From contig JAPDRN010000121.1 of assembly GCA_030247855.1 (NCBI GenBank), positions 1 through 64,000 on the forward strand: 64,000 nt of DNA, given 5' to 3'. Below are positions 1 through 11,618 of the stretch, piece after piece. The translations under genes and the position numbers were made by a program. The number at the start of each line of letters is the position of its first letter. Position 1 is the stretch's first letter. This DNA is from Knufia peltigerae (lineage: Eukaryota; Ascomycota; Eurotiomycetes; Chaetothyriales; Trichomeriaceae). The notes beneath the pieces were generated by a model. The model was not told where the DNA came from. It searched no databases and was given only the letters and a program-made list of their open reading frames with translations.

Positions 1-318
1 CGCATGCTGCTCGACCTCTTGCCCTTCGTACTGGTGGAACAGCGATCAATATCTCGGACCTGCTATTCTGCTGCAATCATACAGATGGCTCGCCGATTCG
101 CGTGACCAAAGAAAGGCGGAACGAAAGGAAGCTCTAGACAACAGCATGAGCTTGTACAGATGCCACACCATCTTGAACTGTTCGAGGACATGCCCCAAGG
201 GATTGAATCCTGCGAAGGCGATTGCAGAGATCAAAAAGATGATGGCCACATAGTGGTGACCATTTAGGCCGGGGGGGATTTCATAGGATGATATGGATTG
301 AGAGTGCTTGATTGACAT
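1..318 (-). CDS. N-terminal part of an unknown membrane protein (runs off left edge)
   Basis: The ATG lies at 318 and the frame is open leftwards to a stop near 46, so the rest must follow after an intron or lie outside the window. The first 60 residues contain one clear hydrophobic segment (about residues 24-42, [20 protein letters not shown]), followed by a basic stretch ([13 protein letters not shown]) that would suit a signal anchor. The last residues of the open frame look less protein-like and may be intron. I do not recognise the family. It could be the anchor of an ER enzyme such as a P450, but no catalytic motif is visible. Confidence 0.35.
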
Positions 319-615
319 TTTTACTTGCGCCTTCTAGTGCCACGAGCGAACTCGCTTTGTATACAATACATATGGTCATGATTCATTTCTATACGTTTTC
401 AGAGTCTGATATATCAATTATATGGATACCATTCAATTGGCTGCTCCGGCAATCCGATAGTATTGTGAAAATACACTAGAACGCCTCGGCCCAAATTTGG
501 TCCGGATGTTGTGCCCAATCTGATTAAAAATACAAACAATCGCAATGGTACTCAAGTATCACGCCTTCATACCTCCCTGCAATCTATCTACATGTTAATC
601 ACCTAGAAATATAAA
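319..615. other. Intergenic, divergent promoter region
   Basis: About 300 bp between the left-edge gene (minus) and the gamma-glutamylcyclotransferase gene (plus). It is AT-rich (for example 395-425 and 505-545), and I see no further ORF or recognised site. Confidence 0.5.
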
Positions 616-1722
616 ATGGAAGCTCCCGGCGAAGCATGTGGTGCACCTCTCCCGTGTTTGCGACAATGGTACGACTCGATCAACATCTTTCCTCGTCGAC
701 GTGCCCATTATGCGGAGCAAGTACCAGTCACTTCGCTCGAGAGACAACGCCAGTCTCTTAACGACCAACCCCTCGAGACTCCTCTATCTGCGGCCCAGGC
801 ATTGAAGAAGCCCAATGTATCCTCTGTCCTGTATCTGGGCTATGGCTCCAACCTTTGCGCGGAGACATTTCAGGGCAAACGAAACATCAAGGCTTTGTCG
901 CAGGTCAACGTAGTTGTACCTAGCCTGTCGTTGTCCTTTGACTTGCCTGGGGTCCCGTACTCTGAACCCTGCTTTGGCAATGTCCGCCTACGAGATGCCT
1001 CTGCAGCTGAATTAGCTCATCAATATTGGAGGAGTCAAGATTACCACAAGGATCACTGGAAGAAAGGTCTCGTTGGGGTCGTATATGAAGTGACAACGGA
1101 GGACTTCGCGAACATCATTGCGACTGAGGGCGGTGGCTCGGGCTATAAAGATGTCTTGGTCGACTGCTTCGCGTTGAATGGTGAACCCACGGAGGATGTG
1201 CCTTGGAAGCCTGAAGGCCAGTCCTTCAAAGCGCACACCCTCTTTGCTCCTGCAGATGTAGCCAGGCCAGATCATTCATATGCCCAACCCAGTCCCAGAT
1301 ATCTCAAGCTCATCACCGACGGCGCTTCTGAACATGCTTTACCGTTGGAATACCAGGCTTTTCTCCATCAGATTCGAACTTATCATTTGACCACCGCAAA
1401 ACAGCAGCTGGGTTCCTACATTTTCCTCACCATCTGGTCTCCATTCTTCCTATTCATGTTCGGTGGTGCTTCAATATTTCTCCGGCCAGATGGCACATAT
1501 CCCAAATGGCTAGCAACATTTCTTAGAGCGATGTTCACGGCAGTCTGGGCAAGCTATGATAACTTTTTCAAACCGACTTTTGGAGACGGTGAAAGAACGA
1601 TAGAGGATGACGACGACGATGATGATGACCTGGATGATGTTAGAGATGAAAAGGCGCCGTTGATTGAACCTGTAAATCAACCCAAGTATGGTTCGGTTGA
1701 AGTAGTCGAGCGGTTAGTTTGA
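616..1722 (+). CDS. Gamma-glutamylcyclotransferase-like protein with C-terminal membrane segment
   Basis: Intronless, 368 residues. The nucleotide/glutamyl-binding loop YLGYGSNLC starts near residue 73, the hallmark of the GGCT/AIG2-like fold. The conserved acidic catalytic position is probably the Glu in IIATEGGG near residue 174, followed by YKDVLVDCF. Family enzymes release 5-oxoproline from gamma-glutamyl amino acids or glutathione, and the fungal GliK protein belongs to the same fold. After the catalytic domain there is one strong membrane helix (about 272-292) and then an acidic tail with eight consecutive Asp. The enzyme is therefore probably membrane-tethered. A Dug3-like glutathione-degradation gene lies 5.8 kb downstream. 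The fold is confident; the substrate is inferred. Confidence 0.8.
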   Translation: MEAPGEACGAPLPCLRQWYDSINIFPRRRAHYAEQVPVTSLERQRQSLNDQPLETPLSAAQALKKPNVSSVLYLGYGSNLCAETFQGKRNIKALSQVNVVVPSLSLSFDLPGVPYSEPCFGNVRLRDASAAELAHQYWRSQDYHKDHWKKGLVGVVYEVTTEDFANIIATEGGGSGYKDVLVDCFALNGEPTEDVPWKPEGQSFKAHTLFAPADVARPDHSYAQPSPRYLKLITDGASEHALPLEYQAFLHQIRTYHLTTAKQQLGSYIFLTIWSPFFLFMFGGASIFLRPDGTYPKWLATFLRAMFTAVWASYDNFFKPTFGDGERTIEDDDDDDDDLDDVRDEKAPLIEPVNQPKYGSVEVVERLV

Positions 1723-2000
1723 TTGTGGATGGCAAAAACAAGACATGCAAGAACATTCCCTGCATTGCCTCCCAACTTCCTTACCATTGAACCATGTCTC
1801 TCGCACCACCATCAGCGATCCGACATTCCCATCTAATTGCCCATACCAGATTGCATTTCGCGTGGCACTGACAACTCACCCGGTGACATTCATTGTGTGA
1901 TGGGATCCTCGCTTCCTCTACAACAAGCCACCACTTGTAAAACGGTGGTACCTTATCATTCTGCTTCACCTCTTCCAGCACCTTTCAAAAGGAGGAGAAA

Positions 2001-5000
2001 ATGTCGTCCCTGAAGGAGAATGAGGATCAGCAATCCTCACCTAACACAGTCTTTACAACGCTCGTTCAATATCTCGAACAGAGCTTTCGGCAGCATGGTG
2101 TGGTGAAGTGAGTGCTGCCTTTGCGTGGTACAACGACGGTCATTGATGTTTGTCACAGGATTCCAATTGAGATTGTTCTGCCTTTCCGGAAGACGTCCCT
2201 CACAGACGCAAACTTCCCTCTCCGTGACCTACACAAGGTCCTCGAAAATGGTCGCCCCAAGAACATTCTTCGACTTGCCCCGGTCTCCCTTTGCACTATT
2301 GCTTCGATTGTCCTCCAGGTCCCTTACTCCCTTGTGCAATTAAAGCTCATCCACCTTCTCATGGTATGGTTATACCTTCTCCACAACCGCAAGACAATGT
2401 TAATTCCATATGCAGGATCTTCTACGGCAACACAGGAATGAGGCTGCGTTCTCTGCGGTCCTGACACGAGCGCGTGCAACGTCCGTCACACCGGACGATG
2501 TCAAAACCCAGAAAGATCTCATTTGCAAGAACATGGCAACCTGTGTTCTTCGCCTCCTCACAAGTACCGACAAGAATCAGCTGCTGCGTTATACGGTAGG
2601 GACGTCCTGGTTCCAATCGCAATAGTTCGTTAAGTAATTGCTCTAGATGGCCCAACTCCTTGCTGTCGTACTGTACACAAGTCCGACTGCTAGGGAGAGC
2701 AATGCTTCAGCCCCTGAATGGTAGGGTACCCTTAGCCACAAATTCATCTTCCGCTAACACAAGTAGGCGTGCATTGGCATCTTTGATCGAAACAGATGAG
2801 AACTGCTTGCTGCGCGTACTGACCGCGAATGTTGTACGGCAAATGTCATGTACAAAAATGGAAAGCGCACTTTTCAAGAAATCTTTGGGATCATTAAGGG
2901 ATATTGACGCATTCCCCGTATCCGAACAAGCAGATTCCGACTGGCTGAACCGCATAATGGAATACGTGAACATCTCCAAGGAAAGATATTCGCTGTCTAG
3001 AGAGTAAGGCGCCATCGTCCTGGTGTCAGTGACATCTGCTAACCAAAACAGAAGAGAGCGTCTTTACAGAGTAAAGCGCTTTGAGTGCCAACAAGATGGA
3101 CCTCAAGCAGCGGCTGACCGCCCTGTCCTTATTGCCGGTGTCTCGAGCGATATCACCCTCATCATGCCCGAAAACCCTGATGCACCAACGATGTTCTCAA
3201 TACCGATCATGGACTGTCTTTCGGTGAACAGAATATTCTCAGAATCGGAGCCTTACGCCATCGAACTCAAGTTCCCAGACAATGTTGGCTACAGAATCAA
3301 GAATGGAACCAAGAATGCTATGGACAACATCACAATTGTTCTTCAAGATGACGAAGCTGCAGACTTTCTACTACGAGAGATTCAGGACCGACAAGTCTTT
3401 GCTGACACATCTATTCATGAGGCTGAATCCACGAGTAGGAAGAATGAGAACCGAGTATCGATCTCGGCCACATTCGTGGACTTGCATGTGGACACTTCTG
3501 AGGCTTCGGCAGACGAGCATGACAAACTTGAAACCCTTTGTACTGAGGCACAGTCATCGGAATTTGAAATCTCATCGCCTCTTGAAACCCTATCTCAACG
3601 GAGCCTACAGCAGAAGGCGAGACCAGCGTCACGACCTGAACGGAAGGGGATAGATGCTTCAGCAGAAACGGGCGCCGAAAACATTGGCAGTAAAGCAGCT
3701 CGCAGGCAAGTTGCAGGTTCCAACTCTGTCCACCAACCTTCTGAACACGATTCACAATCGAGAATGCTTGAACCGGATACGAAAGGTGCCATAAGGCAGT
3801 CCGGGAAGCCATCGCGACGAAAGAAGGGCTCATCAAGCAATAAGGAGGTAACATCTCAGCGGGCACCAAGTTCCAAATTGCCTGAGCACGGGCAAGCACC
3901 CTCAGATCAATCTCCGCTAAACTTAGATACGACTGAAGCTAATGAGCAAGCCAATGTCAAGAAAACACGTAGCATGCCCTCTGTAGCGCCTATTCCCAGC
4001 GACAAACCACTCGTGGTGACTCAGAAGTTGAAGTCCAAGACACGGAATCTGCACAACAAAGTTCCTCACAAGTTCACACAAACTCCAGCTATAATGGGCT
4101 TCCAGGACGGCAATATATCTCAGGTTTCTCCTCCCGCAGCTCCAACGAAGCCAGCACTCAAAAAGAGGTCGTTAAAACAATCAATCACGGGTTGCAAACT
4201 TTCTCAGGCTCCAGTTCTATCAGAAGCTCTTCCCAATGAGTTCGATCTCCCGTCTGTCGATCAGGAGTCAGAACACTCCAAGAAAAGAGTCAAAATCAAG
4301 AGCTCAAAACAACCTACTAGTTTCTCAGAGGCTGCAGGTACCGCAGGAAAAAGGACTGGAACTCCCAAGGTTTCTAACTCTCGGAACTTGGCGGAGGGGG
4401 TCAAAGGGCGGAAGAAGGTAGGAAAATCAACCAACAAGAAGGAGCCTAAGACCGCAGCTTCCAAGCGGACCAGGCGCGCGATCAAAAGTCAAGCATATGT
4501 CGAATCTAGTGACAGCCAGAGTGAAGATGCTCAGGCGGATCATGGTGACGCTCGGACAGAGAAGAAAAATGAGCGCAAAGAGGACAGTGCAGAATATGCT
4601 GAAGACTCATACCCGATAAGCAAAGAGCAGGCAGAGGTCGCTCTGCAAGACTCTGTGCTCAATCTTGACTCAAAGCTGCAGAAGATGGTTTCTTCCTCAG
4701 GCCGAAAAGATCCCATCAGTCTCACAAGACAGATTGTTGGAGCGAACGAGCCTGGCCCCGGCCAGAAGGCAACTCCTGTGCGAATAATTCAACCTATCAG
4801 CGAGAGCTCTATTCCTCCAGTAAGCGAGAGCAAAGTGCGAAGAACTTCCATCATTAAATTCGGGCCCGATGGACCAAGAAATCAAACCACCCCCATCACA
4901 CCTGCAGCGAGAGTAACAACTCAACCTACCCAAGGCCTTCTGGAACAAGGTCAAGTCACGCCCATTGAGTGCCAAAAGCGTGTATCTACCGAAAAAGGTA

Positions 5001-7171
5001 ACAGAGATGAGAACCCAAAAGGTGAAGGGAGCAGAAGGAGAACGAGTCCAGCTCCCGCGAACCGGACTACAGATCTTGGAAACACCACGTCGGACAATGA
5101 ACAGCGGCTCGCCAGCCCCGCTGCGATGGACATGTGTGTAGATCTTGTCACGCACAGCCCTGAGCGAAGTACTGTCATGGATGATGACAAGGGGGCTCAC
5201 ATATCTCCTGAGAAGGACACTGGTAAATTTTGTTTTGTTGACGCAGATGTTCTCGACGTCCAGGACGTCCAGGACCACGTTATTGCTGACAATACTGTTG
5301 CGGAAAGTGGCCACAACGCGAACAAAACCCGGAATGACGCTCTTGGTATTTCTCGACATATTGAAGAGCGGTGTATACGAAAAGTTGTTACTCGAGGGCT
5401 ACGCCAGGATCGTGTTGAAGCTGATCGTGGTATTACTACCTATGAAGCATCGTCTGAATGCAGCTCGGTCGCTACAAGTCCTCAGAACCTTTCCAAGATC
5501 AAACCCACCAACTCGAAGAACGACAGAAAGCAGACCAAAATGACGACACACCCTGGTCAATCTTCACATGCAGCTACGCCTAAAATGAGCACCATCCTTA
5601 ACACATCTGCAGTCGACAACGAGATAGATGAGGAAGCACACGATCTCGAATCCTACGCGGAGGAAGACATCTCACCTTTAGTGTCATCCAACGATGATAC
5701 CAGCAGGCATGATCCTGCTGAGTATATCGCCTCAGACTCTTCTGATGGCGTCATGGAACTTTCCACTACCATGCATGACGCCGGATGCCAGACTCTGCAA
5801 AGCTCTCTAGAAGCTGCATCACATCCACCAACTCCACTTCCAGAGGATAGTATCTATGCAAAGGTTCACACCAAACCGCAAGACCCAGTTTTTTCTCCGT
5901 TGCATGATCGACGGCGCATTGGAGTCGCCTCCATCGTTGACAAAAATAATTCGCTGAATGGGAAAACCATGAACATGGATGATAGGAGCTCGAATTTACG
6001 TCCAGGAGGTGAGGCTGAGAGCATCCGTGATGACACAGTGCTCCCGACACAGGAGGCGCTCGACAGGACTGAGGCATCTGTTCAACCTAATTACTGGAAC
6101 GGCAGAGCTGTACCTTCGACCAGCAACGTCGGAAGAGGTGCACGAACATCTCTGGGCGACCCAATGAGAAGAGTCAATGGTTCGAGGAAGGCTCTCCCAA
6201 GCATGGCACCTCCACCTCCACCTACTCGTACCAAGCCTGAGGTTGAAGTCATGCCACATCGCGCACCTGCCTCAGATCCCGCAGTTGCACCTGCCCCGCC
6301 GCAGGCTCCATTCTCAAAAAGCGGCCAACTTCACCCTCTTCGTGCAAGCATGTCCACAGTAAGTGTAGCGAAAGATACTACAGAATCCAGGGCAAATGTA
6401 CCCGTCCGCATCAAGAGGATCATAACATCAACGAACGAAAGCAAAGCAGCTACCATAGCTGACTTGAATACGCTTCCTGGTACACCCATATCTTTTTGCA
6501 CCCGCCTCGACATGGATGCACCGACGTTTGACATTTGTCTTAATGGGCCAGATTTGACAACGGAAGGTCGACCTTCAGCGGACCAATCAGGTGATGGGAA
6601 CACCACACTGGTCAACGAGGATCATTCTTTCTTGTATCGCTCTCCAAGGCCATGTCGTTCACGGACCCTCGCGAGATCGGTGTCAACAGAAGCCATGTCT
6701 CCTTCTGACAAGAATCGAATTAGCCCTATGCACAGACGACATGGGCCTGGGGCTGTGGAAGTGAGGAGCAGTCAACGTGGGTTGTTGGACAGCATCATGA
6801 AGATCACTTCTGTAAGGTTTTGCAATCCTGCCTCCAGAGATAAGCTGACCAGGAGATAGGATGTGCTGTGTCGTTTAGGCCAAGAGGAAGACGCCGTCAA
6901 GTCCAAAACCCACGAGTTTTTCCGGGGAGGCGACACGGTCATTCAGACACTGACTGACAGCTGGAATGAGCGCTTGGGTCACGAACACCGGAACCTTTTG
7001 ACGAAGTTGGAGGAAGAGAAGGATGTTTTGAGAAAGGCTTCGAAGCTGATGAAAGAACAAGACGTGAACTCATGGAAAGAAACAATCTGCAACCCCATCC
7101 GGAAGGAAGAGAGGGGCAAGGGAAATGACAGCTTGACGGCAAGAATCGAAGCATTGAGGAACGGGCATTGA
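2001..7171 (+). CDS. Large protein with meiotic axis (Red1/SYCP2-like) architecture, candidate
   Basis: Spliced by eye as 2001-2107, 2159-2363, 2416-2595, 2647-2720, 2767-3003, 3052-6811 and 6860-7171. The frame closes exactly and gives 1,624 residues. Residues 1-220 are helical and Leu-rich, like an armadillo/HEAT-type fold. Residues about 230-350 look like a beta-rich PH/Spt16M-like domain (LIAGVSSDITLIMPE, SIPIMDCLSVNRIF). About 1,150 residues of Ser/Thr/Lys-rich disorder follow, with a proline run (MAPPPPPPTR). The last 100 residues form a charged coiled coil (NLLTKLEEEKDVLRKASKL). This order matches the meiotic axis proteins Red1, Rec10 and SYCP2, but I cannot show homology from single motifs. 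Alternatives are other chromatin scaffolds with a PH-like module. The gene reality is strong; the function is inference. The exon 4/5 junction could be three bases away. Confidence 0.55.
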
Positions 7172-7503
7172 CGCAGGGTACAAATGGAACGGAATTAGAA
7201 TCACAACCAGATTGAGGCTTTAGATTGTGGTTTGAAGGATGGGCGCATGGAGTATGGGGGAAGGGGGACAGCTATTTGTGCGGGCTCGCCTCATTGGTAT
7301 GTTCGAAGTGGTAGACGAGGAGGATCATGGCGTCTTTCCACGGGATCACGAGTGTAGTAGCAATTCAGCCCAAAAGTGGAGTTTAGTGTCAATTGAAGAA
7401 GATTCGACGGTATTCAAAGCAGATTCTTTTTGTCCTTTTTTGTCCTTTTTTGTCCTTTTTTGTCACTGTCTCGAGCTATGTAATAAAACTCCACAGTGTT
7501 CAT
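7172..7503. repeat. Convergent 3' region with 10-bp tandem repeat
   Basis: This lies between the stop of the axis-like gene (7171, plus) and the stop of the Dug3-like gene (7504, minus). At 7431-7460 the unit TGTCCTTTTT is repeated three times exactly, with partial copies on both sides (7426-7464). It sits in the shared 3' region of the two convergent genes and may serve as a pyrimidine-rich 3' processing region on the plus strand. Confidence 0.7.
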
Positions 7504-8577
7504 TTAGAAATGCTTGCCCGTGGCGGCCAGTGCCATCAACTCCTGAGGCAGCTCGACCGCTTCGAGGGTCACGTTCCCCTGCGCGTCGACGAGGAGGGCG
7601 TGATTCTTCTCGATCAGGGCCCACTCGCCGGCCTTGTAGGTGGTGGGTTCACTGGCGACGATGACGTGTTTTCCGTGCTCGGCAGCCTTTCTACTCGCGT
7701 TGGGGTTTTGTTCCCCGGCGGCCGAGTCCGGGTACTTTCGGTTGAGGGTGATGCCGGCCCTGGTGGAGTAGTAGAGGCTCGGGGGCTGCTCGGTGGCGTG
7801 GTTGCGCAGGCGGACGGCGAGGAGCCGACGGCCGTCGGTGCAGCAGACGTTGAGGGAGCAGGCCTTGACGTTCTCGGGGCCCAGGGTGGCCTGTTGGAGG
7901 GCGATGATGGATTTGAAGGCCGAGACTAGGGCCGCGAGCATTTCGGAGGGGGGGTAGGTCTCTTCCCATGCAGATGACGACAACGAGGACTGAGAGGGTG
8001 TGGGCTTGGAATGGGATCTGGTCAGGTTCGTCATGTACAAAGCAGCCAAGTGTTCCGAGTCCGTGGTACCGAGGACGTTTTCGTATTCTGGTTTCGCCAG
8101 CAAGGGCAGCATGGCTCGACGAATGTCGGCAAAGTCGGAGATGAGACCGTTGTGCATGACGGTGTGCCTACCGAAGGTGAACGGGTGGTTGTTGATGGTC
8201 GCTACCCCGGTGCCGGTGGCGGCGCGGATGTGGGCAAACAGAGCCGTCGTCGCCGTGTTGGCGCAGATGCTGTGGAAGTTGGCGTCGTTGGTGGGGGGCT
8301 GCGAGTGCTTGTACACGGCGGGACGCATCCCTTCGGTCGTCGCGACAAAGTCGGAGCGGGTGTGGGTGTACCAAGCCATGCCGAAGCCGTCGACGTTGAA
8401 CAGTCGGTTGCGCAGAGTGATCTCTTCACCGGTGGTCTCTTCCCCGGGAGTGTGGGAGAAGAGCTTCGGCAGGTAGTGGTCGTGGACTTGTTTGGCGAGG
8501 CCGTGAGGAGGACTGATCAGGACGTCTTCCAGGAGACATTCCTCCGAAGGTGAGAGGTAGGCGAACCATCTACACAT
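7504..8577 (-). CDS. DUG3: Class II glutamine amidotransferase, Dug3-like
   Basis: Intronless, 357 residues, starting MCRWFAYLS so that Cys2 becomes the N-terminal nucleophile after Met removal. Other class II amidotransferase blocks are present: NVDGFGMAWY (about 63-72), LFAHIRAATGTG (about 113-124), MHNGLISDF (about 140-148) and TTDSEHLAALY (about 170-180). Yeast Dug3 has about the same length and works with Dug2 and Dug1 in the alternative gamma-glutamyl-transpeptidase-independent degradation of glutathione. The gene is convergent with the axis-like gene. A second gamma-glutamyl enzyme (616-1722) is nearby. The region is GC-rich compared with its neighbours, which explains several long antisense open frames. 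Confidence 0.85.
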   Translation of the reverse strand: MCRWFAYLSPSEECLLEDVLISPPHGLAKQVHDHYLPKLFSHTPGEETTGEEITLRNRLFNVDGFGMAWYTHTRSDFVATTEGMRPAVYKHSQPPTNDANFHSICANTATTALFAHIRAATGTGVATINNHPFTFGRHTVMHNGLISDFADIRRAMLPLLAKPEYENVLGTTDSEHLAALYMTNLTRSHSKPTPSQSSLSSSAWEETYPPSEMLAALVSAFKSIIALQQATLGPENVKACSLNVCCTDGRRLLAVRLRNHATEQPPSLYYSTRAGITLNRKYPDSAAGEQNPNASRKAAEHGKHVIVASEPTTYKAGEWALIEKNHALLVDAQGNVTLEAVELPQELMALAATGKHF

Positions 8578-9237
8578 TGTGAAGACGAGGCTGTCTCAGA
8601 AAACCTGGGCGAGGTGGGTTTATGGGTGTAGTGTACCAGTAGGTTTGGAGAACGGTTTGAAGATGAGGCCGAGTTGAGACCTGAGGGGTTGAATAAAAAA
8701 TAGCAGGAGAAGGAAAAAAGAGACTTCTGTTTCAGATCAATAGATGCGTACGGCGTACGTGGACAACTGAATCTCAAGGACGACGAGAATTAGGAAAATA
8801 GGCTGTTTGACTGTGTAGGTAGCAGTACAATTGTTACAAGTTCGATGATGTGTGAATATGCAAGGGACAAGTTGGGCACGTGTTTTTTTCGTTTAGCCAC
8901 GTCAGCAGATGTGATCATCGCAGTGCCTGAAGCTTTGGAAAGCGGGTAAAAGAAATACACAGAGTACTCCGTACAAAGTAACAAGTTGCTTGTTTCCTCC
9001 TCGTATTCGTAACACTTTGAACCTCGACGTCATCACGCAGAGCTTACCTAATTATTGCCGCCAAGATTTGGCCAAGCTTTGAACTAACCGTAACCGTATC
9101 CAAAACTTTAATCACGTATGATACGAGGATTGGAATTCTGAACATTCTATGAGAGGGGAATTTGTTCCAACGGACATATGAAGGAAGTGACAAGATACCA
9201 TCCAAGGCGACACAAAATACAACGCATGTCTGGCTGT
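8578..9237. promoter_or_regulatory. Dug3 promoter and permease 3' region
   Basis: 660 bp without a supported gene. The left half is the Dug3-like promoter. Near 8750-8760 lies a small inverted repeat (CGTAC / GTACG). One perfect copy of the recurrent intergenic 9-mer TACTCCGTA lies at 8965-8973. The right part is 3' flank of the permease. Confidence 0.5.
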
Positions 9238-11618
9238 TCATATCTCCTTGGCCCCCACAACGTCAACTGGTTTTTCCGTGGCCGGAACCTGTCTGATCGA
9301 CTCTTCGTCCTTCGCTTCAATAACAACATCAGATCCATCATCGACGACGGTCTTGACGGGGAAAGCCAGACACAGTAAGTAATAGGTGATTCTGAATCAT
9401 CAAGACATGTTAGTCAACGCCTCGCCTCGCTTCGTCGGTGAGGTGTGGTCAAGGTATGCTTTGACTTACGCTGTAACCACCAATCCATCCAGCCATCCCA
9501 TGGTGAAAAACTCGACAATACCTCTACCCATCTTGATGTTCGGGTTGATGTTGTGAATCAGTCCTGGCAGCAGAGGAATCACACCGACGAGCCACGCCGA
9601 GAGTGCTCGAAGGTTACAACCCTTCCAGTACCAGTATAGTCCTTCTGTTCGATACAGGTGGAACATGTTGTACGGCTTGGACCTTCTTACGAGAAAGTAA
9701 TCACAAAGGATTACTGGAACAGGTGATTAGCATTTTGATCTCACACTTTGCAGGACCAAGAGTCACGACTCACTTCCAACCAAGGGTCCGAGAAATATCG
9801 AGTATCCACCGACAAAGTTGAAGAAACGAGAAGCCCGGGCTTGTATGACCCATGGGTTCATGGCGAATCCTAGAATGGCGCAGAGGACTTGACCTCGTCT
9901 ATTTGGGAAGCATTAGCACTCATTTTCATCGGCGGCAGCCGCCCATGACACCTACCGGACGTTCATATAACGTGGAAAGATACCCATGATGTCGTGTGCG
10001 AATGGAATACTGTTTCCCGTGACGTCTGTTTTTCTGGCATTAGCAGCAATAAAACCAGTCTTGGAGAAGAAGGGTGTCCTGACTTGTTGCAATGGTCGCA
10101 AAGGCAAAAAGAAATCCTGCAAAGAACTTGGCAGCTCTATTGTTCCAGAGAAGGATGATCGTCAGAGGATTCCATAGAACCTCGCCATAGACGACTTGAG
10201 CAGTTGCCGCCATGATTGCTTTATGACTGATGTCAGCAAAAACACATCAATCAGCAGCACCCCGGGATGACAAGCATCTCACCTCCCAGCAACTCAACTA
10301 TTCAAAGGTTAGTTCTGACATGTGTGTGTTTGTGCATGAACCATATTCATGACTTACTCATCGTGATACAGATTGGCAACGCAAATGCTTGTGCGATGGC
10401 AGCGCTTCGTGGGTTCTTTGCATATCTGGTAATGTCTGCCATATTGACAGCAAATGCTGTGGATTCCCATTTTGTCAGATCAACCTTGAAGAACTTGATC
10501 AGGGGCCGGCCCGAACTGCGTGCACACTCACTTGCATTTCCCCCTATGGTGGCCAAGATGGTCGAACAAAAGACGTACCCGACCGACCAACCACTCGTGA
10601 TCTTGGTGGGGATGGAAAACAATGGTCCCACGCCGTGACCCGCCGTCAAAGCCCAGGTGAAGAGGGCGACGTAGAAGAAGGGCATGATGGCGATCTTGAC
10701 CGCAAACACCCAACGTAGTGAAGACATGGGCACGAAGAGGAGCGGGAAAGAAGCCAACCAGAACAAGGCGAAGCAGAGTAGGTCCGGAGCCGAAATGTCG
10801 GCACTGGCCGGGAGACTGTTGAGGTGCCAATGGGCGAAAGACGGCCAGATGGCTTCAAGCATACATCGGACAGCGTTACCGCCGAGGGTCGCTTGAACTC
10901 CATAAAGGATGACACAGAATATGCCACGGATTATCTAGAAAGAAGTCAGATTCGTGAGAGAAAAAAAAAACAAAACAAGCCAGAAATGGCAGAACCATAT
11001 GAGGTGAGTGGCCTGCTTACCATTGCCCAATATGCACCGATCATACCATAGGATCTGTCGTCATATATTTTCAGCAATCGTCCACCGTCGATGAACACTC
11101 CCTGGGAACTTACGCTCGAGCGATGACGGGGAATGGGATCGAGTACTATTTTTGGGGGGGGCAGGGGTCAGTGGAAAGTTGGTGGATGGCAAGTTGTCGA
11201 GGACAAGGACGGAGTAAAAATGTTACCTTGCTTCCCAGCCAGCCGACGAGGCACACGGGGCCAGTGACGAGAAGGTTTCCAACCAGGCAGGCCACCATGG
11301 CCAACCCGGGATTCAACCCCATGACCACCGCGCTGGAAGGGACCTGCATCTGAGCAGGGTTGAACCCTTCGGCAATCCAAAAACCTCCGACACTGCACGA
11401 TCACGCTTTGGGTCAGCCGTCGTCGTCGACAAGGGCATTCGGTCACCGTCAAGGGCCGGGCAAAGGTCTTACTGCCACCATTCCCACGTCTTCTTTTCTT
11501 GTGGTACGGGGTCCAAGTCCTCGTTACTCCATCGGGCCGAATCCCCTTCTGCGGTGAATGATCCAGGTCGAGGATGCAACACGAGGTGTTTGGTGTGAAA
11601 CTCGCGGAGTTTATCCAT
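9238..11618 (-). CDS. NCS1-family permease (Fur-type uracil/allantoin transporter)
   Basis: A multi-exon gene (about eleven exons) on the minus strand. It starts MDKLREFHTKHL at 11618 and ends ..VDVVGAKEI at 9238. In order: TWEWW; H-VGGFWIAEGFNPAQMQV; RASYGMIGAYWAM; GNAVRCMLEAIWPSF; then NMADITRYAKNPR, the sodium/substrate-site motif of NCS1 carriers; IELLGAIMAATAQVVYGEVLWNP; SIPFAHDIMGIFPRYMNVRR. The family imports uracil, uridine, allantoin or related ureides across the plasma membrane. Introns include one of 84 bp in frame (GTGAGT...CCACAG, about 10450-10533) and a 15-bp exon around 10288-10302 encoding parts of I-ELLG. It shares a divergent promoter with the racemase, next to an allantoinase, which favours a ureide substrate over uracil. 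The family is certain; the substrate is inferred. Confidence 0.85.

Noticed and set aside
4697..5359. 220-residue minus-strand open frame inside the axis-like gene
   Set aside because: It overlaps the long disordered coding exon, has no homology features and lacks promoter or splice support.
8011..8553. 180-residue plus-strand open frame rich in Gly and Val
   Set aside because: It is antisense to the Dug3-like gene in GC-rich codon-biased DNA, a usual shadow frame.
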